From: an uncultured beta proteobacterium
GTDB taxonomy: Bacteria > Pseudomonadota > Gammaproteobacteria > Burkholderiales > Burkholderiaceae_C
Direction of reading: 5' to 3'
Length of the DNA stretch: 33,944 nucleotides
NCBI GenBank assembly: GCA_903897925.1
Contig: CAIUDG010000034.1
Location: forward strand, 1-33,944
The notes below the pieces were generated by a model. It made no database searches. It was not told where the DNA came from and worked only from the letters and a program-made list of their open reading frames with translations. Positions within the stretch are counted from its first letter, which is position 1. Every line of letters starts with the position of its first letter. The translations under genes and the position numbers were made by a program. Shown one piece after another: positions 1 through 9,925 of this stretch.

Positions 1-1886
<1,886 letters not shown>

Positions 1887-1930
1887 GCGTGAACCTCAGG
1901 ACATCAGTAAATAGGAGCGGGTGCAACGTG

Positions 1931-1985
1931 TGCCAACCGGCGCACGCGCGCAGCAGAGGTTGGCATAGGGGGAATCAGCTTCCCC
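1931..1985. other. Two inverted repeats in the dnaG-rpoD spacer
   Basis: The 213-base gap between dnaG and rpoD (1887-2099) holds no gene. It contains a perfect 8-base inverted repeat, TGCCAACC (1931-1938) with GGTTGGCA (1958-1965), closely followed by GGGGAA (1969-1974) and TTCCCC (1980-1985) around a 5-base loop. Neither is followed by a T-run on the minus strand, so they do not look like simple intrinsic terminators. In E. coli the dnaG-rpoD junction is an RNA-processing site in the rpsU-dnaG-rpoD transcript; a similar role here is inference. Confidence 0.45.
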
Positions 1986-2099
1986 GATGGCAAGATGTGT
2001 GGGCGAACATTTGGAATGCAATCCTTGCGGTGAGGTGGCCGGTTGTGAACATTGTCATCGTTGGCCTGGCCCGGAGGTGTTGCTGTCGCTCTTGCCGAA

Positions 2100-4004
2100 T
2101 CAACCGGCGATTATACCGCTAGTTTGTAATTTTTCCAGTTGCAGGCGGCGGCTTTGCAATTCGCGGTAGCGCTGCAAGGCCTCGGGGTCGCTGCGCGATT
2201 CGGCGATGGCCTGGGTTTCCTGTACTTTCAGGTGTTCGATCAGCATGCGGTTGAGCAGGTCACGCAATTCGCTGTCGGATTCGGCCAGCGGCTGGGCGGC
2301 GACGGCGGTTTCGGCCAGCAGTTGCTGGGCCAGCGCCAGGCCAGGTTGCTGCTGCAGTGCCAGCAGCAGCGATTCCCAGGGTTGCGCGCCATGGTCGTGC
2401 AGCTGTGCTTCGAGCCAGGCCAGCAGCGGGCCGTGCGGCGCCGGCAGGTCACACAGCAGGGCGTGGTCTTCGTTGCTCAGGCTGTGCCAGAGTTCGCTGT
2501 GGCACAGCAGGATGCGTGTGGCATGGTCGGCGCGGCTGGCCGGCGCACTGCGCGGGCCAGTGGAGCGCGGGCGTTCGCTGCCGGACCAGGACTTGCCGTT
2601 GCGGCCGCGGCCGCGTTCGCGCTCGCCGCTGTTCGGACGCCACGGCGCGGTGGCGCTGGCGGCGGGCACTGGCGCAGCGGCTGGCGTGGCGGCGGCGACC
2701 GGGTTCCAGAGTTGCTCCAGTTCGCGGCCGCTGAGGTGCACCAGGTCGGCAATTGCGCCCAGCAGCTGCATCTTCAGTGCGCCCTCGGGCAGCAGGTTCC
2801 AGAGCGGTTTGGCATGGCTGGATAGCAGGGCCCGGCCTTCGGCCGTGGCCAGGTCGCAGCCGTCGCGTGCGCTGTCGAGCAGGAACTGGCTCAGTGGCGT
2901 GGCGCTGGCGACATACCGGGCAAAGGCGTCGCGGCCGTGGGCGCGGATAAAGCTGTCCGGGTCGTGCTCGGCTGGCAGGAACAGGAATTTGATGCTGCGC
3001 ACGTCGCTGGCATAGGGCAGGGCGGCGTCGAGTGCCTTGCGCGCAGCGCGCCGGCCGGCGGCGTCGCCGTCAAAGCTGAACACCACCGCGTCGGTAAAGC
3101 GGAACAGTTTTTGCACGTGGTCGTTGGTGCAGGCGGTGCCCAGGGTGGCCACGGCGTTGGCAAAACCGAGCTGGGCCAGTGCCACCACGTCCATATAGCC
3201 TTCGGTGACCAGTACGTAGCCGTGTTCGCGCAGCGCGCTGCGGGCTTCAAACAGGCCGTAGAGTTCGCGCCCCTTGCTGAACACCGGGGTTTCCGGCGAG
3301 TTCAGGTATTTGGGTTTGTCGTCACCCAGCACGCGCCCGCCAAAGCCGATGGTTTCGCCTTTGATGTTGCGGATCGGGAACATGACCCGGTCGCGAAAGC
3401 GGTCGTAGCGCTTTTCTTCGCTGCTGCCCTCTTCGGTGCTGCTGATGACCAGACCGCTTTCCACCAGCAGCGGGTCGTCGTAATGGGCAAACACACTGGC
3501 CAGGCTGCGCCAGCCTTCCGGGGCGTAGCCCAGGGCAAATTGGCGTGCCACTTCACCGGACAGGCCGCGCCCCTTGAAATAGGCGACGGCGCGCGGTGAA
3601 TCCTTGAGCAGCTTGCGGTAGGCCTCACTGGCGTTTTCCAGCACGCTGGTCAGGGTGTGCTGTTTTTCGCGCTGCGCCTGGGCCCGTTCGCGGTCCTGGG
3701 GTGAGGCCTCGTCCTGCGGCATTTGCATGCCGTATTGCTGCGCCAGGTCGCTTACGGCTTCGACAAAGTTCATGCCGGCATGCTCCATCAGGAAGCTGAT
3801 GGCGTTGCCGTTTTTGCCGCAACCGAAGCAGTGGTAGAACTGTTTCGTCGGGCTGACCGAGAACGAGGGCGACTTTTCGCCGTGGAAGGGGCACAGGCCC
3901 ATGAAGTTGGCGCCGCCCTTTTTCAGCGCCACATAGCGCCCGACGATCTCCACCACGTCGGCGCGTGCCAGCAGTTCCTGGATGAAGGTTTGGGGGATGG
4001 CCAT
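2100..4004 (-). CDS. dnaG: DNA primase DnaG
   Basis: Makes the RNA primers for replication by recruiting to DnaB helicase. 634 residues, normal family length. The N-terminal CHC2 zinc-binding domain has ligands C38, H41, C59 and C62 (CPFH...HCFGCG). The TOPRIM catalytic core is visible as TEGYMDVVALAQ and later FSFDGDAAGRRAARKAL with the acidic metal-binding residues. An Ala/Pro-rich linker separates the catalytic core from the C-terminal helicase-binding region. The reading frame stays open upstream to 4202, but the conserved start MAIPQTFIQELLARADVVEI at 4004 matches the family and avoids overlap with the upstream gene. There is no strong Shine-Dalgarno, so translation may be partly coupled to the gene ending 22 bases upstream. 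rpoD follows after about 213 bases. Confidence 0.97.
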   Translation of the reverse strand: MAIPQTFIQELLARADVVEIVGRYVALKKGGANFMGLCPFHGEKSPSFSVSPTKQFYHCFGCGKNGNAISFLMEHAGMNFVEAVSDLAQQYGMQMPQDEASPQDRERAQAQREKQHTLTSVLENASEAYRKLLKDSPRAVAYFKGRGLSGEVARQFALGYAPEGWRSLASVFAHYDDPLLVESGLVISSTEEGSSEEKRYDRFRDRVMFPIRNIKGETIGFGGRVLGDDKPKYLNSPETPVFSKGRELYGLFEARSALREHGYVLVTEGYMDVVALAQLGFANAVATLGTACTNDHVQKLFRFTDAVVFSFDGDAAGRRAARKALDAALPYASDVRSIKFLFLPAEHDPDSFIRAHGRDAFARYVASATPLSQFLLDSARDGCDLATAEGRALLSSHAKPLWNLLPEGALKMQLLGAIADLVHLSGRELEQLWNPVAAATPAAAPVPAASATAPWRPNSGERERGRGRNGKSWSGSERPRSTGPRSAPASRADHATRILLCHSELWHSLSNEDHALLCDLPAPHGPLLAWLEAQLHDHGAQPWESLLLALQQQPGLALAQQLLAETAVAAQPLAESDSELRDLLNRMLIEHLKVQETQAIAESRSDPEALQRYRELQSRRLQLEKLQTSGIIAG

Positions 4005-4026
4005 GGGCGTGCAGCAGGGGCGCGGT

Positions 4027-4599
4027 TCAGGCTTTGTTGCGCGGTAGCCGTCCGAGCAGGTAGAACTCGGGATTGGGCAGCATGCCGGTGACGCTGGCGA
4101 TGCGGTTGGACAGGCCGAAAAATGCCGTGATGGCGCAAATGTCCCAGGCGTCTTCGTCGCTGAAGCCGTGGGCCTGCAGGGCGGCGAAGTCGGCTTCGTC
4201 AACCGCCTGGCTCTGGTTGCAGACCTTCAGCGCAAAGTCGAGCATGGCGCGCTGGCGCGGCGTGATGTCGGCTTTGCGGTAATTGATGGCCACTTCATCC
4301 GCGACCAGCGGCTTCTTTTCATATATGCGCAGCAGTGCGCCGTGCGCCACCACGCAGTACAGGCACTGGTTGACGGCGCTGGTGGCGACCACAATCATTT
4401 CGCGATCGCCTTTGCTCAGGCCGCTTTCCTCGCGCAGCATCAGGGCGTCGTGGTAGGCAAAGAAGGCACGCCATTCGGCTGGGCGCCGCGCCAGGGCCAG
4501 AAACACATTCGGGATGAATCCGGATTTTTCCTGGACTTCGAGGATGCGTGCCTGGATGTCGGCGGGCAGGCTGTTCAGGTCGGGAAGGGGGAAACGCAT
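4027..4599 (-). CDS. AhpD/carboxymuconolactone decarboxylase-like, peroxidase-related protein
   Basis: 190-residue all-helical protein of the AhpD/CMD superfamily, the subgroup usually named 'uncharacterised peroxidase-related enzyme'. The redox signature lies in the central helix: NQCLYCVVAHG, a CxxC followed four residues later by His, as in AhpD-type alkylhydroperoxidases. The opening segment (PLPDLNSLPADIQARILEVQ, then the GFIPNVFLALARRP stretch) is typical of the subgroup. ATG at 4599 has AGGAG about 8 bases upstream. It ends 22 bases before dnaG on the same strand and may be cotranscribed with it, a place often held by rpsU or a YqeY-like gene in related bacteria. No substrate can be read from the sequence; thiol peroxidase or disulfide activity is family-level inference. 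Confidence 0.85.
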   Translation of the reverse strand: MRFPLPDLNSLPADIQARILEVQEKSGFIPNVFLALARRPAEWRAFFAYHDALMLREESGLSKGDREMIVVATSAVNQCLYCVVAHGALLRIYEKKPLVADEVAINYRKADITPRQRAMLDFALKVCNQSQAVDEADFAALQAHGFSDEDAWDICAITAFFGLSNRIASVTGMLPNPEFYLLGRLPRNKA

Positions 4600-4689
4600 G
4601 TGGCGGGCTCCTGCGGGATGGGGGCCTTGATTATGGCGCCGCGGCGCGCTGGCGCTTTATTCATCCCAGGGCTTGATGCTGCCCAGGCG

Positions 4690-4899
4690 TCAGTAGTGGG
4701 GTGGCAATTCGTCGCGCGCCTGGCGCGGGCCTTGCTGTTCGGGCTGGTTGGCCAGGTCGCGCAGGGCCAGTACTTCGCGTGTCAGGGCGTCAAGCTGGCG
4801 CTGCTGGCGGATGATGATCTGGTCGAGCTTGTCGACCAGGTCTTCGGTAAAGCTGGCCTTGATTTCGAGGTCGATCAGGCGTTGTTCCAGTTCGGGCAT
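4690..4899 (-). CDS. slyX: SlyX family protein
   Basis: Small 69-residue protein with a heptad-like hydrophobic pattern (predicted coiled coil, residues about 5-50) and the C-terminal LPPHY ending that marks the SlyX family. Its function is not established; it was first named by proximity to slyD in E. coli. It starts 11 bases after the stop of the upstream c-di-GMP gene on the same strand and probably shares its transcript. The 90 bases between its stop side and the AhpD-like gene hold nothing recognisable. Confidence 0.88.
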   Translation of the reverse strand: MPELEQRLIDLEIKASFTEDLVDKLDQIIIRQQRQLDALTREVLALRDLANQPEQQGPRQARDELPPHY

Positions 4900-4910
4900 G
4901 GCAGTGGCTG

Positions 4911-7442
4911 TCAGGTGGTTGCCAGCAGGGCTTCAAAGGCTTGTGCTGTCAGGGGGCGGGAAAAAAGGTAGCCCTGGGCGTAGTCGCAGCCGGCTTTGGT
5001 CAGCAGATCGCGTTGCAGGTCGGTTTCCACGCCTTCGGCGATCACTTTCATGCCAAGTGCATGGGCCATCACAATCATGGCCTTGCACAGGGACAGGTCG
5101 GTCGAGTCGGGGATCAGGTGGCGGACAAAAGACTGGTCGATTTTGATGTAGTCGATGTCGATCTTCTGCAGATAGGCCAGCGAGGAGTAGCCGGTGCCGA
5201 AATCGTCCAGCGAAACCTGGATGCCGGCGTCGGCCAGTTCCAGCAGCTGGGTGGCGACGTGGGCGTTGGTGTCGAGCAGCAGGCCTTCGGTGATTTCGAC
5301 CACCAGACAGTCGCCCGGCAGCCCCATGGCCTGCAGCTGGGCGCCCCAGGGCAGCAGTTTTTCGTCGATGCGTTGAAATTGCACCGGGGAGCGGTTGACG
5401 CTGATCTGGAAACTCGGGTGGATGCGCTGGCGCCACTGCTGCACCTGCAGCGCGGCCTGGCGAAACACCCAGTCGCCAATTTCGACAATCAGGCCACTGG
5501 ATTCGGCGATCGGAATGAACTCAGCCGGGCTTACCAGCCCGCGCCGGGGGTGTTCCCAGCGGATCAGGGCCTCGGCCTTGTGGATGGCGCCGCTGCCGAG
5601 TTCGACAATCGGCTGGTAGACGACGCGGAATTGGGCTTCGCTGAGGGCTACGCGCAGGTCATTCGCCAGCCGCACCCGGGTTTGTGCCGCCGCCTGCAGC
5701 GCCGGCGTGAAGAAACTGAAACGGTTGCGCCCCTCGCCCTTGGCGACATACAGCGCCTGGTCGGCGTTTTTGTACAGTTCTTCAATTTCGGTGGCGTCGC
5801 TCGGGTACAGGGTGATGCCGATGCTGGCGCTGACAAAGACCTGTTCCGAGCCAAGTTGAAACACGTTGTCCAGGCTGCGCAGCAGCTTTTGCAGCACCGG
5901 CTCGAGCTGGGCCGATGCCGCGATGTCGGTCAGGATCACGGTGAATTCATCGCCGCCCATGCGCGCCACGGTGTCGGACTGGCGCACGCACTGGCTGATG
6001 CGCAGCGCGGCCTCGACCAGCAGCTGGTCGCCGCTGTCGTGGCCCAGGGTGTCGTTGACTTCCTTGAAGTGGTCCAGGTCAATGAACAGGATTGCCAGCT
6101 GTTGCTTGTCCCGCTTGCACTTCTTGATTTCCTGCTCGAGCCGGTCGCGCAGCATGCGCCGGTTGGGCAGCCCGGTCAGGGTGTCAAAAAAGGCCTGTTT
6201 GCGCACCAGTGCTTCGGCGTTCTTGCGCTCGGTGATGTCGGTGTGGGTGCCGATCATGCGCAGCGGTTTGCCGTCGGCATCGCGGCTGATCACCATGCCC
6301 CGGCTCAGCACCCATTTCCAGCTGCCGTCCTTGCAGCGCACCCGGTGTTCATTCAGGTAGGTCGGCACCACGCCGTTGAAATGCATGCGCCGGTCGAGCT
6401 CCAGCTGGGCCAGGTCGTCGGGGTGGGTGCGGGCGTCAAATTCCTGCGGGTTGTTGGCAATTTCGCCTTCTTCGTAGCCATACATTTCAATCAGGCGTTT
6501 CGAGAAGAATTCGGCGTTGCTGGGAATATGCCAGTCCCAGACGCCGTCGCCGGTGCTTTCCAGCGCCAGCTTCCAGCGGTTTTCCGATTCGATCAGTGCA
6601 GCGCGCGCCAGTTTTGCTTCGGTGATGTTCTGGATCACCGAGGTGCGGGCCAGCAGCACGCCATTGTTCCATTGCGAGGTGCCGCGCGCATGGATCCAGA
6701 TGCGGCGCCCGCGCGCCGTGACGGCTTCCAGCTCGAAGTCGTGTGTGGCGGATTGGTGGACGGTGTCGAAATAGGAGGCCCGGATCACTTCCATTGAGGC
6801 TGGCGTGAAAAAGTGTTCGGCGGTGCTCAAGGCCCGCCCGGGCTGGTAGTGGGCCGGATCGGTTTCCAGAATGCGGTAGACGCCTTCGGTCCAGTAAACC
6901 TGGTCGGCGCGCATATCGACTTCCCAGCCGCCGACCTGGGCCATCGCCTGGGTGGCGATCAGCAGCTGGTCGAGTCGGTCGCGCGCGGCCTGGGTCTTGA
7001 TGTAGTCAGAGACGTCGGTATAGGTGCGCACCATGCCGCCCTCGGGCAGCAGCTGGGTCTTGATTTCCAGCGTGTTGCCCTGGCGTGTGCGGCGCAGGTA
7101 CTGCCCATTGGTCAGGTCACACTGGCCGGACTCGACGTAGGCCCGGGTCTGTGGGTCCAGGTATTCGCCGTTGACGCCGAAGTCGCCGCGTTGCCTCTGG
7201 AACTGGTCAATGTCCTGCAGCAGCGGGGCGGTTTTCAGAAACTCGGCGCTCAGGTCAAGCAAGGCGCAGGCACGCCGGTTGAAGCACACCGTTTTGCGCT
7301 GGGCGTCAAACACCAGAATGCCCTGGCTGACGCTGCCCAGGATGTCGCGCAACAGCTGCGACTGCGCCCACTCGCCGGCATATTCCGGCGGGTCCGCGGC
7401 GATCGGTTCAGCGGCAGGGCGAGGGTGAAGCATGGACGGCAT
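4911..7442 (-). CDS. PAS-PAS-PAS-GGDEF-EAL diguanylate cyclase/phosphodiesterase
   Basis: 843-residue cytoplasmic c-di-GMP turnover protein with no membrane segment. Three PAS modules occupy roughly residues 25-400 (GILVFDAQRKTVCFNRRACA; GGWEVDMRADQVYWTEGVYR; GDGVWDWHIPSNAEFFSKR). The GGDEF domain follows (TLTGLPNRRM, RMGGDEFTV) with an RxxD inhibitory site (RQSD) five residues before the motif. The EAL domain is complete: AEALIRWEHP, the N in SVNRSP, the E in VEITEG, DDFGTGYSSLAYL, IKIDQSF, AEGVET, QGYLFSRP. Both halves therefore keep catalytic residues, so it could make or break c-di-GMP. I chose the ATG at 7442 (7433 is an alternative); the longer frame to 7580 would almost touch the divergent oxidoreductase gene. 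The ligand sensed by the PAS domains cannot be told. Confidence 0.93.
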   Translation of the reverse strand: MPSMLHPRPAAEPIAADPPEYAGEWAQSQLLRDILGSVSQGILVFDAQRKTVCFNRRACALLDLSAEFLKTAPLLQDIDQFQRQRGDFGVNGEYLDPQTRAYVESGQCDLTNGQYLRRTRQGNTLEIKTQLLPEGGMVRTYTDVSDYIKTQAARDRLDQLLIATQAMAQVGGWEVDMRADQVYWTEGVYRILETDPAHYQPGRALSTAEHFFTPASMEVIRASYFDTVHQSATHDFELEAVTARGRRIWIHARGTSQWNNGVLLARTSVIQNITEAKLARAALIESENRWKLALESTGDGVWDWHIPSNAEFFSKRLIEMYGYEEGEIANNPQEFDARTHPDDLAQLELDRRMHFNGVVPTYLNEHRVRCKDGSWKWVLSRGMVISRDADGKPLRMIGTHTDITERKNAEALVRKQAFFDTLTGLPNRRMLRDRLEQEIKKCKRDKQQLAILFIDLDHFKEVNDTLGHDSGDQLLVEAALRISQCVRQSDTVARMGGDEFTVILTDIAASAQLEPVLQKLLRSLDNVFQLGSEQVFVSASIGITLYPSDATEIEELYKNADQALYVAKGEGRNRFSFFTPALQAAAQTRVRLANDLRVALSEAQFRVVYQPIVELGSGAIHKAEALIRWEHPRRGLVSPAEFIPIAESSGLIVEIGDWVFRQAALQVQQWRQRIHPSFQISVNRSPVQFQRIDEKLLPWGAQLQAMGLPGDCLVVEITEGLLLDTNAHVATQLLELADAGIQVSLDDFGTGYSSLAYLQKIDIDYIKIDQSFVRHLIPDSTDLSLCKAMIVMAHALGMKVIAEGVETDLQRDLLTKAGCDYAQGYLFSRPLTAQAFEALLATT

Positions 7443-7586
7443 GGTACTTGGAAATTTTGCACGGCCCGGCATTTTCTCAGGCAGGCGGTTCCAGCGCCGG
7501 GCCGCCAAGTGGTTCTGCTGCCGTGGCGTGCGGCTGCGGATAATTTGCGGCTTCGGCAGCCCGCCACCCGATCGGAGCATCTCTCC

Positions 7587-8876
7587 ATGTTTATCCGCAG
7601 TTCACAGCACGTTGACAGTTATTACGCCGCTTCGACGCCGGCGCTGCAGGTGCCGCGTGCGCCATTGCAAGAGGCGCTGGAGGTCGACGTGGTGGTGGTC
7701 GGCGCGGGCTTCACCGGTTTGTACACCGCGCTGAATCTGGCCGCGCGCGGCTTTTCGGTGGCGATTCTGGAGGCCAGCCGGGTTGCCTGGGCGGCCTCGG
7801 GGCGCAATGGCGGCCAGGTGATTCTGGGCTTTTCTTGCGATATGCCGCCGTTTGAGGCAGCACTTGGGCTGGACGGTGCGCGCCAGATCTGGCAACTGAC
7901 GCAGGATGCGGCAGCGGAAATCCGCCAGCGCATTGCGGACCATGCGATCGACTGCGAATTCGCCACCGGCCACCTCTGGACTTCGGTGCAGCAACGGCGC
8001 GTGCATGTGTTGTCGGACTGGCAGGAGGAAGCGCAGCGCAAGTGGGGCTACAGCGGCCTGCGCATGGTGGACAAGGCGGAATTGCCGCAGCATGTCGGCT
8101 CGGCACGTTACCAAGCCGGCTTGCTGGACCGCAATGGCGGGCATCTGCATCCCCTGAAATATGCCCTCGGTCTGGCGCGCGCCGCTGAAGCCCTGGGTGT
8201 GCGCATTTTTGAAAACAGCCAGGCGCTGCATTACCGTGAAGCACCCGACCGGGTCGAAGTGGCGACCGAGGGTGGCCAGGTGCGCGCCAAGCGCATGGTG
8301 CTGGCCTGCAACAGCTATATCGACCGACTGGCGCCGCATTTGCAGCGGCGCATGCTGCCGGTGGGGACTTACATGATTGCCACGGCGCCGCTGGCGCCGG
8401 AACTGGCACAGCAGATATTGCCGAGCAATCTGGCGGTGTCGGACAACCAGTTCATTCTGGATTACTTCCGCCTCAGCGCCGACCGGCGCCTGCTGTTTGG
8501 CGGCAAGTGCACCTACACCGGGCGTACGCCGGCCCATTTGCGCGAATCCATGCGCGCCGACATGCTGCGCGTGTTTCCGAAGCTGGCCGATGTGCCGATT
8601 GACTATGCCTGGGGCGGCCATATTGACATCACCATGGCCCGTACGCCGGACTTCGGCCAGGCCGGCAATGTCTACTGGGCGCAGGGCTTCTCCGGCCACG
8701 GGCTGGTGCCGACCTGCGTCGCCGGTCGCGTGCTGGCCGAAGCGATTGCTGGTGACGATGCCCACTTGCGTTTGTTCAGCGCGCTGCACCACCGTCCATT
8801 TCCGGGCGGGGAAGTGGTGGCCGGCATGTTGCAGGTGCTGGGCATGTCGTATTACCGCTTGCGCGATTATTTCTAA
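7587..8876 (+). CDS. FAD-dependent oxidoreductase of the DAO / gamma-glutamylputrescine oxidase type
   Basis: 429-residue flavoprotein. The dinucleotide-binding motif VVVVGAGFTGLYTALNLAARG (GAGFTG at residues 39-44) is followed by the acidic end of strand two (LEA). Motifs typical of the PuuB-like DadA/DAO group are SGRNGGQVILGFSC, GGHLHPLKYALGLARAA and the C-terminal WAQGFSGHGLVPTCVAGRVLAEAI. Such enzymes oxidise amines or amino acids to imines with reduction of O2 or a quinone; in E. coli PuuB oxidises gamma-glutamylputrescine. Start ATG at 7587 has GGAG about 11 bases upstream. No other putrescine-utilisation gene is adjacent, so substrate is open. It converges on the potassium-channel gene with only 10 bases between. 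Confidence 0.88.
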   Translation: MFIRSSQHVDSYYAASTPALQVPRAPLQEALEVDVVVVGAGFTGLYTALNLAARGFSVAILEASRVAWAASGRNGGQVILGFSCDMPPFEAALGLDGARQIWQLTQDAAAEIRQRIADHAIDCEFATGHLWTSVQQRRVHVLSDWQEEAQRKWGYSGLRMVDKAELPQHVGSARYQAGLLDRNGGHLHPLKYALGLARAAEALGVRIFENSQALHYREAPDRVEVATEGGQVRAKRMVLACNSYIDRLAPHLQRRMLPVGTYMIATAPLAPELAQQILPSNLAVSDNQFILDYFRLSADRRLLFGGKCTYTGRTPAHLRESMRADMLRVFPKLADVPIDYAWGGHIDITMARTPDFGQAGNVYWAQGFSGHGLVPTCVAGRVLAEAIAGDDAHLRLFSALHHRPFPGGEVVAGMLQVLGMSYYRLRDYF

Positions 8877-8886
8877 AGGTAAAAGG

Positions 8887-9813
8887 CTACTTCGCTGGCG
8901 ATGCCGGTCGGGCAGCCTCGGGGCGTGTGGCGTGCAGCAGGGTGTGGTCGACATATTCCCGGCCCTGTGCGTCGACCTGCAGCATGTCTTCAAAGACGTG
9001 GTTCCAGCGAATGTCCTGGTGTTGGTACAAATGGCGGCTGTGCAGGTCCTGGGTGGTAATTTCGTCGGAGCCGCTGATGGTCAGTATCAGCCGGGCCTGT
9101 TGTTGTTCCAGGCTTTCGGACGTCTGGCCCCACAGGGGGCTGTTTTGGTCGATCGGGTGCATCAGGGTCCAGCTCAGGGAGAACATCGGGTGCACCTCGC
9201 GCACCAGTGGCAGGTCAAGCAGGCGGTGCAAGGTGTGGCCTTCGACCGAGTGCTGCTGGACCAGCAAGTAAAGCTGCGCCGAGGCCTGGGTGATCATGCT
9301 TTTGCGCGCATTGGCGGCACGCAGCATCAGCATGGTCTGGCCATCGTATTGGCATACCACCGGTGCCTGGGAGGCGACGATGCGCGCCCGTGGCCGTGAA
9401 AAGCGCGCAAAAGTCAGACCGGTAAACAGCGCGATCCCCATCATTCCGGTGAAGATTTCCACGGTGGCCAGCACGTGCGCATACAGGGTTGCCGGGTGCA
9501 TGTCGCCATAGCCCACGGTGGCCAGGGTTTCCACACTGAAGAAAAATGCACCCCAGAAGCCCTTTGGCGCGGCATTGGCAATGCTGTCGGACTGCAACAG
9601 GTACAGACCGGCGAAGCCGCTGTTGAGCAGTATGAACAGGGTTGCGATGCTGCAGTAAAACTGCAGCCAGCTGCTGGTCATGCTCAGAAAATACAGGTCA
9701 TGCAGGCTGCTGCCGTGGGCGCTGCGCAGCCACCACTGGCGCGCGCCAATGCGCACGCTGCGCAGGCGCGGTGGGGACGATGAAGCGGGTCGAGAATCAG
9801 GCATGGCTTGCAT
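8887..9813 (-). CDS. Inward-rectifier potassium channel (KirBac family)
   Basis: 308-residue inner-membrane channel. Two transmembrane helices (about residues 50-73 and 111-135) flank a pore loop with the selectivity filter TVGYGD at 99-104 (ETLATVGYGDMHP). The C-terminal half is the cytoplasmic immunoglobulin-like domain, with FARFSRPRARI just after TM2 and conserved strand patterns (MLMLRAANARKSMI; PLVREVHPMFSLSWTLMHPI; LILTISGSDEITTQ). Length and order match bacterial Kir homologues. The start is uncertain: a GTG at 9831 and ATGs at 9813 and 9804 share the frame; 9813 was chosen. The gene is divergent from the propeller lipoprotein and convergent with the FAD oxidoreductase, so it is probably monocistronic. 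It would pass K+ down its gradient. Confidence 0.93.
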   Translation of the reverse strand: MQAMPDSRPASSSPPRLRSVRIGARQWWLRSAHGSSLHDLYFLSMTSSWLQFYCSIATLFILLNSGFAGLYLLQSDSIANAAPKGFWGAFFFSVETLATVGYGDMHPATLYAHVLATVEIFTGMMGIALFTGLTFARFSRPRARIVASQAPVVCQYDGQTMLMLRAANARKSMITQASAQLYLLVQQHSVEGHTLHRLLDLPLVREVHPMFSLSWTLMHPIDQNSPLWGQTSESLEQQQARLILTISGSDEITTQDLHSRHLYQHQDIRWNHVFEDMLQVDAQGREYVDHTLLHATRPEAARPASPAK

Positions 9814-9925
9814 GGTAGCTGCTCGCCGCACGTACCGATCGGTGGGGCCACTTTACTTGCGCTATAAATGCCGGGTCCGAATGCCACCGATAATCGGGGC
9901 GGTCTTGCCAAATTTGAAAATACTT

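Noticed and set aside
4941..6797. A 618-codon open frame on the plus strand
   Set aside because: Antisense of the PAS-GGDEF-EAL gene, whose motifs on the minus strand are unmistakable.
7602..8993. A 463-codon open frame on the minus strand
   Set aside because: Antisense of the FAD oxidoreductase; no family features and it would overlap two good genes.
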